64,000 bases of DNA, taken from contig NZ_CP092427.2 of NCBI RefSeq assembly GCF_022374875.2, positions 992,001 to 1,056,000 on the forward strand. The letters run 5' to 3'. The DNA is from Mycolicibacterium rufum (GTDB taxonomy: Bacteria > Actinomycetota > Actinomycetes > Mycobacteriales > Mycobacteriaceae). A program made the translations under genes and the position numbers. This document shows, piece by piece, positions 20,208-29,550 of the stretch; position 1 is the first letter of the stretch, and the number at the start of each line of letters is the position of its first letter. The notes under the pieces were generated by a model. It did not search any database. It was not told where the DNA came from and was given only the letters and a program-made list of their open reading frames with translations.

Positions 20208-21775
20208 GCGGAGCCGCCGAGCCCGTCCCGGGGCTGTTCACCTTCGTCCTGCACACCCACCTGCCCTGGCTCGCACACCACGGCCGCTGGCCGGTCGGCG
20301 AGGAGTGGCTCTACCAGTCGTGGTCGGCCGCATACCTGCCGCTGGTGCGGGTGCTGCGCACGCTCGCCGACGAGGATCGGCAGCACCTGGTCACGCTGGG
20401 GGTCACCCCGGTGGTGGCGGCGCAGCTCGACGATCCCTACTGCCTGCAGGGCATGCACCACTGGCTGGCCAATTGGCGGCTGCGCGCCGGCGAGGCCGCG
20501 ACCACCCGCACGCCGTCCGGCCCGTCCCCGGCCTCGGAGCCGGAAGCGTTGCGCCGCTTCGGTTCCCGCGAACGAGCCGAAGCCGACCGCGAGCTCGCCG
20601 AGTTCGAGACGCTGTGGCGCCACGGCGGCAGCCCGATACTGCGCGAGCTCATCGACGTGCGCGCCATCGAACTGCTCGGCGGCCCGCTCGCCCATCCGTT
20701 CCAGCCGTTGCTCAATCTGCGGCTGCGGGAGTTCGCGCTGCGCGAGGGTCTCGCCGACGCCGATCAGCGCTTCGCGCATCGGCCGGCGGGGATCTGGGCG
20801 CCGGAGTGCGCCTACGCGCCGGGAATGGAGACCGACTACGCCGCCGCCGGTGTGGGCCATTTCATGGTCGACGGCCCCTCGCTGCACGGCGACACCGCGC
20901 TCGGCCGCCCGGTCGGCGACTCCGACGTCGTCGCGTTCGGCCGCGATCTGGCCGTCAGTTACCGGGTGTGGTCCCCGAAATCCGGCTATCCCGGCCACGC
21001 CGCCTACCGCGACTTCCACACCTACGACCACGCGACCGGTCTCAAACCGGCCCGGGTCACCGGGCGCAATGTGCCGTCGGAGGCTAAGGCGCCCTACGAT
21101 CCCGAGCGGGCGGCCGCCGCGGTCGACGGCCATGTCGCCGACTTCGTCGCCACCGTGCGGGACCGGCTGATCGGCGAGAGCGCCCGCATCGGCAGGCCCG
21201 CCCACGTCATCGCCGCGTTCGACACCGAACTGTTCGGCCACTGGTGGTACGAGGGCCCGCTCTGGCTGGAGAAGGTGCTGCGGGCGCTGCCGGAAGCCGG
21301 GGTGCGGGTGGGCACCCTGACCGATGCGCTCACCGACGGCTACGTCGGCGCGCCGGTGCAACTGCCGCCCAGCTCTTGGGGTTCCGGCAAGGACTGGCAG
21401 GTCTGGGCCGGCGATCAGGTCGCCGATCTGGTGCGGCTCAACGCCGAGGTGGTCGACACCGCGCTGAGCACCGTGGACAAGGCGCTGGCCCACGCGGCCG
21501 CCCGCGGCGCTCCGGGGCCGCGGATGTTCGTGGCCGACCAGATCCTGCGCGAGACGCTGCTGACCGTGTCCAGCGACTGGCCGTTCATGGTCAGCAAGGA
21601 CTCGGCGGCCGACTACGCGCGCTACCGCGCACATCTGCACGCCCACGCGACCCGCGAGATCGCCGACGCGCTGGCCTCGGGCCGGGTGGAGCAGGCACAC
21701 CGCCTCGCGCAGGGCTGGAACCGCGCCGACGGGTTGTTCGGCGCGCTGGATGCGCGGAGACTTCCGGGCGCCTGA
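20204..21775 (+). CDS. GH57 1,4-alpha-glucan branching enzyme, Rv3031-like
   Basis: A 523-residue glycoside hydrolase family 57 protein expected to introduce alpha-1,6 branches in the glucan backbone of MGLP. The N-terminal LFTFVLHTHLPWLAHHGRWP carries the conserved His-x-His. The catalytic nucleophile is the Glu in GIWAPECAYAPGME (about residue 203) and the acid/base Asp is in AAFDTELFGHWWYEGP (about residue 343). A C-terminal helical region ending AHRLAQGWNRADGLFG is typical of this subfamily. The start is GTG at 20204, overlapping the upstream stop, which indicates coupling. Confidence 0.9.
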   Translation: MSGAAEPVPGLFTFVLHTHLPWLAHHGRWPVGEEWLYQSWSAAYLPLVRVLRTLADEDRQHLVTLGVTPVVAAQLDDPYCLQGMHHWLANWRLRAGEAATTRTPSGPSPASEPEALRRFGSRERAEADRELAEFETLWRHGGSPILRELIDVRAIELLGGPLAHPFQPLLNLRLREFALREGLADADQRFAHRPAGIWAPECAYAPGMETDYAAAGVGHFMVDGPSLHGDTALGRPVGDSDVVAFGRDLAVSYRVWSPKSGYPGHAAYRDFHTYDHATGLKPARVTGRNVPSEAKAPYDPERAAAAVDGHVADFVATVRDRLIGESARIGRPAHVIAAFDTELFGHWWYEGPLWLEKVLRALPEAGVRVGTLTDALTDGYVGAPVQLPPSSWGSGKDWQVWAGDQVADLVRLNAEVVDTALSTVDKALAHAAARGAPGPRMFVADQILRETLLTVSSDWPFMVSKDSAADYARYRAHLHAHATREIADALASGRVEQAHRLAQGWNRADGLFGALDARRLPGA

Positions 21776-21777
21776 CG

Positions 21778-23004
21778 ATGAAAGTCCTTCTGGTGTCGTG
21801 GGAATACCCGCCGGTGGTGATCGGCGGGCTGGGCCGGCACGTGCATCACCTGGCCACCGAACTGGCCGCAGCGGGGCACGACGTCGTGGTGCTCAGCCGC
21901 AGGCCCACGGGCACCAGCCCGGCGACGCACCCCACCACCGACGAGGTCAGCGACGGGGTGCGGGTGATCGCGGCCGCCGAAGATCCCCACGAGTTCGCGT
22001 TCGGCACCGACATGATGGCCTGGGTGCTGGCCATGGGGCACGCGATGGTGCGCGCCGGTCTGATGCTCGGTGACTGGCGGCCCGACGTGGTGCACGCGCA
22101 CGACTGGCTGGTCGCCCATCCCGCCGTCGCGCTGGCCCAGTTCTTCGACGTCCCCCTGGTGTCCACGATCCACGCGACCGAGGCGGGCAGGCACGCGGGA
22201 TGGGTGTCGGGTCCGGTCAGCCGCCAGGTGCATGCGCTGGAATCCTGGTTGGTGCACGAATCCGATTCGCTGATCACCTGTTCGGCGTCGATGCGTGACG
22301 AGATCACCGCGCTGTTCGGCCCCGGGCTGTCCGAAATCTGCGTGATCCGCAACGGAATCGACACCGCGGGTTGGCCTTTCGCGACGCGACGGGCGCACTC
22401 CGGGCCCGCCGAACTGCTGTACTTCGGCCGGCTGGAGTACGAGAAGGGCGTGCACGACGCGATCGCCGCGCTGCCCCGCATCCGGCGCACCCACCCGGGG
22501 ACGACGCTGACGATCGCCGGCGAGGGCACCCAGCAGGCCTTCCTGACCGCGCAGGCCCGCAGACACAAGGTGCTCAAGGCGGTGAACTTCGTCGGCCTCG
22601 TCGACCACGCGCAACTGCTGGCGCTGCTGCACCGGGCCGATGTCGCCGTGCTGCCCTCGCTCTACGAACCGTTCGGCATCGTCGCGCTCGAAGCCGCCGC
22701 TGCGGGCGCACCGCTGGTGACGTCGACCGCGGGCGGTCTCGGTGAAGCCGTCATCGACGGGACGACGGGCCGGTCGTTCCCGCCCGGCGACGTGGCCGCC
22801 CTCGCGGACGCGGTGCGTGCCGTGCTCGACGCGCCTGCCGACGCGGCGCGTGCCGCGGTCGCCGCGCGCGAGCGGCTCACCTCCGAGTTCGCCTGGCGCA
22901 CCGTGGCCGCAGAGTCGGCGCAGGTGTACCTCGGCGCGAAACGGGCCGAGCGCAGACCGCAGCCCCGCAGGCCGATCGCGGAGCGGGCGCTGCCGGAGCT
23001 GTGA
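21778..23004 (+). CDS. GT4 alpha-1,4-glucosyltransferase, Rv3032-like
   Basis: A 408-residue family 4 glycosyltransferase. The N-terminal Rossmann domain starts MKVLLVSWEYPPVVIGGLGRH, with the donor-binding GGLGRH. VVHAHDWLVAHPA and SMRDEITALFG follow. The C-terminal domain has YFGRLEYEKGVHDAI, IAGEG and the retaining EX7E motif in EPFGIVALEAAAAG. The M. tuberculosis orthologue elongates alpha-1,4-glucan for MGLP and glycogen, and the neighbours support the same role. The start at 21778 lies two bases after the branching-enzyme stop. It converges on the acyltransferase gene with only three bases between stops. Confidence 0.91.
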   Translation: MKVLLVSWEYPPVVIGGLGRHVHHLATELAAAGHDVVVLSRRPTGTSPATHPTTDEVSDGVRVIAAAEDPHEFAFGTDMMAWVLAMGHAMVRAGLMLGDWRPDVVHAHDWLVAHPAVALAQFFDVPLVSTIHATEAGRHAGWVSGPVSRQVHALESWLVHESDSLITCSASMRDEITALFGPGLSEICVIRNGIDTAGWPFATRRAHSGPAELLYFGRLEYEKGVHDAIAALPRIRRTHPGTTLTIAGEGTQQAFLTAQARRHKVLKAVNFVGLVDHAQLLALLHRADVAVLPSLYEPFGIVALEAAAAGAPLVTSTAGGLGEAVIDGTTGRSFPPGDVAALADAVRAVLDAPADAARAAVAARERLTSEFAWRTVAAESAQVYLGAKRAERRPQPRRPIAERALPEL

Positions 23005-23007
23005 GGC

Positions 23008-23745
23008 TCAGCGCGAGGCTTTCTTGCGTTCGATGTCGGCCAGGGCGGCGGCGAGTTCCGCCCGCTGCGCCGCGGAGGTGTCCCACGACACCTTGCGGTT
23101 CTTGACCACCTTCGCCGGTGCGCCGACCGCGATCGAGTAGTCCGGGATGTCGCCGCGCACCACCGCGTGCGAGCCGAGCACGCAGCCCCGCCCGATGGTG
23201 GTGTTGCGCAGCACGCTGACTTTCACGCCCACCCAGGTGTCGGGGCCGATCCGCACCGGGCCCTTGATGATGCCCTGATCCTTGATCGGCAGCTCGATGT
23301 TGTCCATGCGATGGTCGAAATCGCAGATGTAGCACCAGTCGGCCATCAGCACGGAGTCACCGAGTTCGATGTCGAGGTAGGTGTTGATGACGTTGTCGCG
23401 GCCGAGCACGACCTTGTCGCCGATCCGCAGCGAACCTTCGTGACAGCGGATGGTGTTCTTGTCGCCGATGTGCACCCAGCGGCCGATCTCCATCTGGGAC
23501 AGTTCCGGGGTCGCCTGGATCTCGACGCCCTTGCCCAGGAACACCATGCCGCGGGTGATGATGTGCGGATTGGCCAGCTTGAACTTCAGCAGCCGCCAGT
23601 AACGCACCAGGTACCACGGGGTGTAGGCCCGGTTGGCCAGCACCCAGCGCAGCGACGCCAGCGTGAGGAAGTTCGCCTGCCGAGGATCGCGCAGGCGCGA
23701 CCCGCGCCAGCGCTTGTGCAGCGGCGCGCCCCACATCGTCGTCAT
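23008..23745 (-). CDS. Hexapeptide-repeat acyltransferase, Rv3034c-like
   Basis: A 245-residue left-handed beta-helix (LbH) acyltransferase. The repeats run from about residue 65 to 215 (KGVEIQA, IGDKNTI, IGDKVVLGRDNVI, ELGDSVLMAD, IGPDTWVGVKVSVLRNTTIGRGCVLGSHAVV), ending with the acceptor-loop signature AVGAPAKVV. The catalytic His is likely in CDFDHRMDN or GSHAVV. In M. tuberculosis this gene belongs to the MGLP cluster and is a candidate for adding acetyl or other short acyl groups to the polysaccharide; that role is inferred from context. Confidence 0.85.
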   Translation of the reverse strand: MTTMWGAPLHKRWRGSRLRDPRQANFLTLASLRWVLANRAYTPWYLVRYWRLLKFKLANPHIITRGMVFLGKGVEIQATPELSQMEIGRWVHIGDKNTIRCHEGSLRIGDKVVLGRDNVINTYLDIELGDSVLMADWCYICDFDHRMDNIELPIKDQGIIKGPVRIGPDTWVGVKVSVLRNTTIGRGCVLGSHAVVRGDIPDYSIAVGAPAKVVKNRKVSWDTSAAQRAELAAALADIERKKASR

Positions 23746-23863
23746 GGCCGGAAAGCCTACGCGAGCGCCACAACGACATCCCGGGTCGCTGCGCTCCTGC
23801 CCGCCGGGGCCGAGCGGTTACCCTCACGTGGGCTCGACGTACACCGCGACCAGAAGGGATCCC

Positions 23864-25138
23864 GTGCTCCGGCGAATCATCGTGCTGGCCACCACCGTGC
23901 TGATCGCCGTACTGGCCGGCTGCGGGAGCACCGATTCCTGGGTCGACGCCCGCGCTGCGTCCGGCTGGGCCGCCCAGTACGCCGACGCCGCCAACAGCAG
24001 CTCCTCCCCGGTCTCGGGGGCCGACACGCTGCGGCTGGAGTGGGTGCGGTCGGTCAAGGGCGACCTCGCCGCACAGGCCGCGCTCGGCTCGGGCAACTAC
24101 CTGGCGGTGAACGGGCAGACCGCCGGGGGCTGCTCGCTGATGGTGTGGGAGACCAACAACCGTGCGCGGCAACGCTGGTGCACGCGGCTCTATCAGGGCG
24201 GCGGCCTCGCGAGCCCCCTCTTCGACGGGTTCGACAACCTGTACATCGGCCAGCCGGGTCTGGTGATGTCCTACCCGGTGACGCAGTGGATCCGCTGGCG
24301 GCAGCCGGTGATCGGCATGCCGATGACGATGCGGTTCCTGGATCCGGACATGCTGCTGGTGGTCACCCACCTGGGACAGGTGCTGGTGTTCGACGCGCAC
24401 CGCGGCACCGTGGCGGGCAGCTCGATGGACCTGGTGGCCGGGGTGAACCCGCGCGACTCCGAACGCGGTCTGCAGGACTGCCGGCTGGGCGGACCGGGCT
24501 GCCCCGTCGCCGCCGCCCCGGCATTCTCCGGCGCCTCGAACGTCATCGTGCTGACGCTGTGGGAACCGGGAGCCGAGGCGCCCGTGGTGGTCGGGTTGCG
24601 CTACCGCCCCGGTCAGACGCCGCTGATCACCCGTGAGTGGACCAGCGAGGCCGTCGGGCGGAGCCCGCTGGCCAGCCCGGTGCTGTCGCCGGACGGTGCC
24701 ACGGCCTACGTGAACGGCCGCGACGAGCGGCTGTGGGCGATCAACACCGACGACGGCTCGGCGAAGTGGTCGGTGCCGCTGGGCTACCTGGCCCAGACGC
24801 CGCCCTCGGTGAACCCGGACGGGCTGATCGTGGCCGGCGGCGGCCCGGGAGCCCGGCTGACGGCGATCCGCGACACCGGCGACGGACCCGAGAAGGTGTG
24901 GAGCCGCGATGACGTGGCCCCGCTGTCGACCTCGAGCCTGGCCGGGGTCGGCTACACCGTGGTGGGAGACGGCGACGGCATGGCGCTGACCGTGTTCGCC
25001 CTCGGCGACGGGCACACGGTGAACTCCTACCGGCTGCCGGGCGCCACCGGATGGCCCGTCGGGGTGTCGATCGGACACGACCGCCGGGTGGTCACCGCGA
25101 CCAGCGACGGCCGCGTCTACGGCTTCGCTGCGGCCTAG
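23864..25138 (+). CDS. PQQ-like beta-propeller lipoprotein, Rv3035-like
   Basis: A 424-residue exported lipoprotein. The GTG at 23864 is preceded by AGAAGGGA and gives a short signal peptide VLRRIIVLATTVLIAVLAGC with the lipobox LAGC; an earlier in-frame GTG would lengthen the signal without gain. The mature part has repeated beta-propeller blades (LAVNGQTAGGCSLMVWETNN, GFDNLYIGQPG, VFDAHRGTVAG, AYVNGRDERLWAINTDDGSAKW), as in PQQ-type and BamB-like proteins. No PQQ ligands are clear, so a scaffold or binding role is more likely than catalysis. Its stop shares CTAG with the stop of the convergent gene. Confidence 0.82.
   Translation: MLRRIIVLATTVLIAVLAGCGSTDSWVDARAASGWAAQYADAANSSSSPVSGADTLRLEWVRSVKGDLAAQAALGSGNYLAVNGQTAGGCSLMVWETNNRARQRWCTRLYQGGGLASPLFDGFDNLYIGQPGLVMSYPVTQWIRWRQPVIGMPMTMRFLDPDMLLVVTHLGQVLVFDAHRGTVAGSSMDLVAGVNPRDSERGLQDCRLGGPGCPVAAAPAFSGASNVIVLTLWEPGAEAPVVVGLRYRPGQTPLITREWTSEAVGRSPLASPVLSPDGATAYVNGRDERLWAINTDDGSAKWSVPLGYLAQTPPSVNPDGLIVAGGGPGARLTAIRDTGDGPEKVWSRDDVAPLSTSSLAGVGYTVVGDGDGMALTVFALGDGHTVNSYRLPGATGWPVGVSIGHDRRVVTATSDGRVYGFAAA
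25135..25138. other. Shared convergent stop codons (CTAG)
   Basis: TAG of the beta-propeller gene (25136-25138) and TAG of the opposite-strand RsiV-like gene (25135-25137) overlap in the palindrome CTAG. The two genes therefore end with a 4-base overlap and no room for a separate terminator. Confidence 0.9.
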
Positions 25139-25824
25139 GCGAGCATCGACGCGACGGCCGAGCGCGGCACGGTCGCCTGCAGCGCGCCCCCGGCGCCGCC
25201 CATGACCTCACCCTGACCGAAGAAGAAGATGATCGAGTCGTCGGTCAGGGCGAACTCCTGGTACTTCGACGGGTCGAGCCCGTCCGCGGCGGCGATCGGG
25301 GAATCGACGCCGAGCTGGCGCGACACCTCGGACTGCACGATCGGGAAGATCACGTCCAGCGGCCGGGTGCCGGGCTTGAACAACGAATCGAAGGTGATCG
25401 GCGCCTTCTTGACCACATCCCAGTTGAAGGCCTTGTACCACGTCTGGGGATGCGCGCCGCCGACGTTCTCGTACACCTCGAACACCACGCTGCGGGTGCC
25501 GCCGTCGTCGGGCCCGGTGCGGTAGCCCGTCCCCTTGCCGTCGAGGACGTAGGGCAGGTTCCACGAGCCCGGCATCTCCGCCACGTTGACGAATCCGTCA
25601 CGGGTCTGGGTCAGGTACGCGATCAGCGCCTGCTGGTCGGGGTAGTCGGCCGGGAAGGAGTAGTCGACGGTGTAGGTCGGGTTGTCGATGTGCACGTGGC
25701 AGGTCTGCTCGGCATCGACGGTGCCGCCGAGGTCGGTGCACGCCGGTTGAGCGGCAGCGGCCGGCGTGGCACCCCAGCCGGCCAGCACACCGGCGGCCAG
25801 CAGGGCAGCGGCGAGAATGCGCAT
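25135..25824 (-). CDS. Secreted RsiV/DUF3298-like protein (TB22.2, Rv3036c-like)
   Basis: A 229-residue exported protein. The start at 25824 gives a signal peptide MRILAAALLAAGVLAGWGATPAAAAQ with cleavage after AAAA; longer readings upstream lack a family match. The mature domain resembles the RsiV/DUF3298 fold: VDYSFPADYPDQQALIAYL, QTWYKAFNWDVVKKAPITFDSLF, and the C-terminal YQEFALTDDSIIFFFGQGEV. The M. tuberculosis homologue is a secreted antigen of about 22 kDa. Enzymatic activity is not evident. The gene follows the THUMP-like methyltransferase gene on the same strand after about 70 bases. Confidence 0.85.
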   Translation of the reverse strand: MRILAAALLAAGVLAGWGATPAAAAQPACTDLGGTVDAEQTCHVHIDNPTYTVDYSFPADYPDQQALIAYLTQTRDGFVNVAEMPGSWNLPYVLDGKGTGYRTGPDDGGTRSVVFEVYENVGGAHPQTWYKAFNWDVVKKAPITFDSLFKPGTRPLDVIFPIVQSEVSRQLGVDSPIAAADGLDPSKYQEFALTDDSIIFFFGQGEVMGGAGGALQATVPRSAVASMLA

Positions 25825-25894
25825 CGTCGTCCTCAGGATCGGCGCCAGGGTTGCGACGGCGCGGGGTCGGATGTCCGCCAGGGTACGTGAGCGA

Positions 25895-27034
25895 TCAGCG
25901 TGATGGACGACATATGAATGCCGTTGCCCGGCTTGCCGCCCCGGAGCCGAGGCGGGTGATGACGACCGAGGCGTGGTCGTCGCCCCGCAGCCGCAGCCGG
26001 GTGCGCAGCGCGTCGGGGTCGACGTCGACGCCGCGGACCAGAATCTCGACGGCCCCCACCGCGCGCGCCGAAAGCGCCTGCCGCAGGTGGCGTTCGCTGT
26101 AGGCCAGCGTGTCGAGCACCTCGAAGCCGCGGACCCCGTCGGGCAGCCGGTCGCCGGACAGGTAGGCGATGTCGGGGTCGATCTGCCACAGCCCGTGCCG
26201 GGCCGCGTAGTGGCGCACCAGGCCGGCACGCACGACGGCGCCGTCGGGGTCGATCAGCCAGCGGCCGGCGGGCGCCACGGCGCAGTCGTCGGGGTCGGCG
26301 TCGGTGAGCTGTTCCCCGGTGTCGAGGATCGTCGCCCGGCGCCGGACCCCGGTCAGCCCGGCCGACCACAGGCACGCCTCGCGCACGCTGCCCGCCAGGG
26401 AGGTGATCTCGATCTCGCCGGTGAAGCCCATCTCGGCCATCATCGCGAAATCGATTCCGGGAGCACACTTCACGACGTGGTCGCGGTCTGCCAGCACGGC
26501 CAGCAGCTCGTCGAGCGGCGGCAGGTAGGCCCGTGGGTCGAACCGGCGCCGGGCACCGCTGCGGCGCGCCGGGTCGACGACGACGACGGCGCGCGCGGTG
26601 ACCGGACGCAGCGCGTCGGCGCGGCACAGCGCCACCTCGGCGCCCAGGTTGTGCCGGGCCATCGCCAGCCGCACCGGATCGAGGTCGCTGCCCAGCACGC
26701 AGGCGGCCGAATCACGCAGCGCGGCAAGCTCGGACCCGATCGAGCAGGTCGCGTCGTGCACCGTCGCGCCGGCCAGCCGTCGCGCGCGGTGCGCGGCGAC
26801 CGGGCCCGCGGTGGCCTGCTGTAGCGCCTCGTCGGTGAACAGCCACTGCGAGGCGTCGGCGAATTTCGCCGCTGCCCGGCGGCGCAGCTGCACGGTCTCC
26901 ACCAGCACCGCGGCGTGGTCGCCGAAACGCGTTCGCACCGAACCGATGTCGGCGACCAGGGTGGTCGCGGTGAGATCGAGACGGTCCACCTCGGCCAGGG
27001 CGAGCCGCCCCGCGTCGCTGCGCAGGAAGCTCAC
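25895..27034 (-). CDS. SAM-dependent methyltransferase with THUMP-like domain, Rv3037c-like
   Basis: A 379-residue protein with an N-terminal helical part, a class I methyltransferase core and a C-terminal THUMP-like domain. Core motifs are ATVHDATCSIGSELAAL (motif I), GSDLDPVRLAMARHNL and VVVVDPARRSGARR with the DPAR catalytic-loop signature. The C-terminal part (FEVLDTLAYSERHLRQALSA) resembles the wing of RNA methyltransferases. The start is GTG at 27034, the first one that avoids overlap with the upstream gene. In M. tuberculosis it borders the MGLP cluster and has been suggested to methylate the polysaccharide. The THUMP-like fold would equally fit an RNA substrate. Confidence 0.8.
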   Translation of the reverse strand: MSFLRSDAGRLALAEVDRLDLTATTLVADIGSVRTRFGDHAAVLVETVQLRRRAAAKFADASQWLFTDEALQQATAGPVAAHRARRLAGATVHDATCSIGSELAALRDSAACVLGSDLDPVRLAMARHNLGAEVALCRADALRPVTARAVVVVDPARRSGARRRFDPRAYLPPLDELLAVLADRDHVVKCAPGIDFAMMAEMGFTGEIEITSLAGSVREACLWSAGLTGVRRRATILDTGEQLTDADPDDCAVAPAGRWLIDPDGAVVRAGLVRHYAARHGLWQIDPDIAYLSGDRLPDGVRGFEVLDTLAYSERHLRQALSARAVGAVEILVRGVDVDPDALRTRLRLRGDDHASVVITRLGSGAASRATAFICRPSR

Positions 27035-27051
27035 CTCGTCGAGGCCGAAGG

Positions 27052-28041
27052 CTACGACGGCGTGCCGCCCGGCTTGACCCCCGTCACCATGACGTTGTAG
27101 AACCAGCCCTTCGGCACCACCCGGCGCCAGACGGTGGAGTCCACCCACGACAACGTGGTCCAGCTGTTGAACGCGAATTTCGCCCAGCCCCAACCGAGCC
27201 GGCCCGGCGGCACGGCCGCCTCGAAGGTGCGGATCGGCCACCCCAGCATCGCGGCGGTGAATTCCTCACTGGCCGTGTGAATCTCGATCGCGCCCGCGTT
27301 GGCGGCCATCCGTTCGAGGTCGGCCGGATCGAAGGTGTGCAGGTCGACGACGGCCTCCAACGCTGCGGCGCGCGAGGACTCGTCGAGTTCGGCCTGCGGT
27401 CGGCGCCACTGCGAGAGCATCGGCAGCTTGGTCACGGTGGTGGCGGCCCGCCAGGTCAGCGTGGACAGTTCCCGGGCGTAGCGGTTGCCGACCGTGGTCG
27501 GCTCGCCGGCGAACACGAACCGGCCGCCCGGCTTGAGCACCCGCACGACCTCGCGCAGGGAAAGTTCCACGTCGGGGATGTGGTGCAGCACCGCGTGGCC
27601 GACCACCAGGTCGAAGGTGTCGTCGTCGTAGGGAATGCCCTCGGCGTCGGCGACCCGCCCGTCGATGTCGAGGCCGAGGCCCTGCCCGTTGCGGGTGGCC
27701 ACCTTCACCATGCCGGGCGACAGATCCGTCACCGACCCGCGACGCGCCACGCCCGCCTGGATCAGGTTGAGCAGGAAGAACCCGGTGCCGCAGCCCAGCT
27801 CCAGCGCCCGGTCGTAGGGCAGCTGCCGCTGCACCTCGTCGGGCACCGCGGCGTCGAAGCGTCCGCGGGCGTAGTCGACGCAGCGCTGGTCGTAGGAGAT
27901 CGACCACTTCTCGTCGTAGGTCTCGGCCTCCCAGTCGTGGTACAGCACCTGGGCGAGTTTCGAGTCGTGCATCGCGGCCTCGACCTGCTCCTGGGTCGCG
28001 CGCGGCTGCGGAGCCGGGTCGGTGACATCGGAAGTCGTCAT
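27052..28041 (-). CDS. SAM-dependent methyltransferase, Rv3038c-like
   Basis: A 329-residue class I methyltransferase. Motif I is ALELGCGTGFFLLNLI (about residue 90), with VADAEGIPYDDDTFDLVVGHAVLHHIPDVE and VRVLKPGGRFVFAGEP after it. The C-terminal 120 residues are specific to this mycobacterial family and end with aromatic-rich strands (FAFNSWTTLSWVDSTVW, PKGWFYNVMVTG). The start at 28041 (MTTSDVTDPAPQPRATQE) is ten bases after the crotonase stop, so the genes are likely co-transcribed. The substrate is not known. Confidence 0.85.
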   Translation of the reverse strand: MTTSDVTDPAPQPRATQEQVEAAMHDSKLAQVLYHDWEAETYDEKWSISYDQRCVDYARGRFDAAVPDEVQRQLPYDRALELGCGTGFFLLNLIQAGVARRGSVTDLSPGMVKVATRNGQGLGLDIDGRVADAEGIPYDDDTFDLVVGHAVLHHIPDVELSLREVVRVLKPGGRFVFAGEPTTVGNRYARELSTLTWRAATTVTKLPMLSQWRRPQAELDESSRAAALEAVVDLHTFDPADLERMAANAGAIEIHTASEEFTAAMLGWPIRTFEAAVPPGRLGWGWAKFAFNSWTTLSWVDSTVWRRVVPKGWFYNVMVTGVKPGGTPS

Positions 28042-28051
28042 GCAGGGCAGC

Positions 28052-28708
28052 CTAACGTCTGCCGTCGAAGGCGGCTTTTGCGGCTGCCAGGACCTCCGGC
28101 GGGTAGTCGACGAACCGGCGCGCCCAGGCCAGAGCCGCGTCGTAGACCGCGTCGGGCGCCACCAGCTCGTCGACGAGGCCGGCCTCCCGCGCTTCCCGCG
28201 CGTCGACGAAACGGCCGCTGAACACCAGGTCCTTGGCCCGGCTCGCGCCGATCGCGCCGGCCAGGCGCGACGTCTCCTCCCCGGCGGGCGCACGACCGGC
28301 CAGGATCTGCGTCGCACCGAACTTCGCGTTGTCGCCGCTGATCCGCCAGTCGGCGGCCAGGGCCAACGTCATGCCCGCGCCGAGGGCATACCCGGTGATC
28401 GCGGCCACCGTGGGTTTCGGCACGGCGGCCACGGCGTCGACGGCCTCGCGGCACACCCGGGCGGCCACCTCGGCCTCGGCGGGGTTCAGCGTCTCCCGCT
28501 CGGGCATGTCCTCGCCGGCGCAGAAGATCTCGTGACCGCCGAAGACGATCACCGCGGTCAGGTCGTCGCGGCGGCCCAGGTCGGCCGCGGCCTCGGTGAT
28601 CTCACGGCACACCTGCCGGGTCAGCGCGTTGGTGGGCGGGCGCGACAGCAGCAGCGTCGCGATCCGCGGGTCGGCGTCGCCGATGTGGACGCTGACGAAC
28701 TCGGTCAC
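28052..28708 (-). CDS. Crotonase-fold protein, EchA17-like, short and lacking both catalytic Glu
   Basis: A 218-residue enoyl-CoA hydratase/isomerase-family protein, at the position and with the sequence pattern of M. tuberculosis echA17 (Rv3039c). The start is GTG at 28708, overlapping the Nudix stop as GTGA. The oxyanion-hole segments are present ([10 protein letters not shown] and [17 protein letters not shown]). The two glutamates of true hydratases are not: the GGGCE position reads GAGMT and the QPE position reads ATQ (FGATQILAG). The protein also stops at AAFDGRR, roughly 35 residues earlier than usual, losing the C-terminal helices that form the oligomer. It may be a non-catalytic CoA-binding protein or act in another crotonase reaction. 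Confidence 0.85.
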   Translation of the reverse strand: MTEFVSVHIGDADPRIATLLLSRPPTNALTRQVCREITEAAADLGRRDDLTAVIVFGGHEIFCAGEDMPERETLNPAEAEVAARVCREAVDAVAAVPKPTVAAITGYALGAGMTLALAADWRISGDNAKFGATQILAGRAPAGEETSRLAGAIGASRAKDLVFSGRFVDAREAREAGLVDELVAPDAVYDAALAWARRFVDYPPEVLAAAKAAFDGRR

Positions 28709-29550
28709 GACAGCGGCGCCCCGTCGGTGTAGCCCTGCGGCGCCCGCCGATTGCGGGCCGCGTTGTAGCGCTCGCTGTTGAAGAACTCGATCTCCCAGTT
28801 GCCGCCGGTCTCGGCGGCCAGCGACGGCTCGATCGCCACGATGCGGCGCTCGACGGCCAGCACCTCGGTGACGGTGCGGCCGTTGAGCGCGTCGAGCTGG
28901 GTCCAGGTCGGCGGCAGCAGGAAGCTGCGGCCCTCGGCGAAGTCGTCGAGCGCTGCCTGCGGGGTCACCCAGCCGGCCTTGTCGGTCTCGGTGTTGTCGC
29001 CGTCGGCGCGCTGGCCCTGGGGCAGCGCTGCGACGAAGAAGTAGGTGTCGTACCGGCGGGTGCGCTCCTCCTTCGGGGTCACCCAGTTCGCCCACGGCCG
29101 CAGCAGGTCGGCGCGCAGCACCAGCTTCTCGTCGCGCAGGAACTCCCCGAACGACAGCGACTTGTTCTCCAGCGCGGCCCGCTGCTCCCGGTAGACCGAC
29201 GCGTCGTCGACCAGCAGGTCCGGGTCGTCGGCCGGGCCGGCGAACAGCACGCCCGACTCCTCGAACGTCTCGCGCGCCGCCGCGCACACCAGCGCCTCGG
29301 CGAGTTCCTCGTCGGTGCCGAGCCGGCCGGCCCACCAGCTGCGGTCGGGTCCGTGCCAGGCGATGTCGGCGTTGCGGTCACGGTCGTCGACCCCGCCACC
29401 GGGGAACACCATCACCCCGGCGACGAAGTCCATCGCCGAATGTCGGCGCATCAGGAAGATCTTGATGCCCTCGTCGGTGTCGCGCACCAGCATCACGGTC
29501 GCGGCGGGCCGCGGCACCAGCGGATCGTTGGCCGTGTTCTCGGTCGTCAC
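28705..29550 (-). CDS. Nudix hydrolase, Rv3040c-like
   Basis: A 281-residue Nudix-superfamily protein. The strand [24 protein letters not shown] leads into the Nudix box, which is split: [10 protein letters not shown] is separated by an insert from [15 protein letters not shown], where the RETFEES part supplies the metal-binding glutamates. Such an inserted box and C-terminal extension occur in NUDT19-like enzymes that hydrolyse CoA derivatives; that substrate is only a suggestion. Its start overlaps the ABC ATPase stop and its stop overlaps the crotonase start, giving a tightly coupled operon. Confidence 0.86.
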   Translation of the reverse strand: MTTENTANDPLVPRPAATVMLVRDTDEGIKIFLMRRHSAMDFVAGVMVFPGGGVDDRDRNADIAWHGPDRSWWAGRLGTDEELAEALVCAAARETFEESGVLFAGPADDPDLLVDDASVYREQRAALENKSLSFGEFLRDEKLVLRADLLRPWANWVTPKEERTRRYDTYFFVAALPQGQRADGDNTETDKAGWVTPQAALDDFAEGRSFLLPPTWTQLDALNGRTVTEVLAVERRIVAIEPSLAAETGGNWEIEFFNSERYNAARNRRAPQGYTDGAPLS

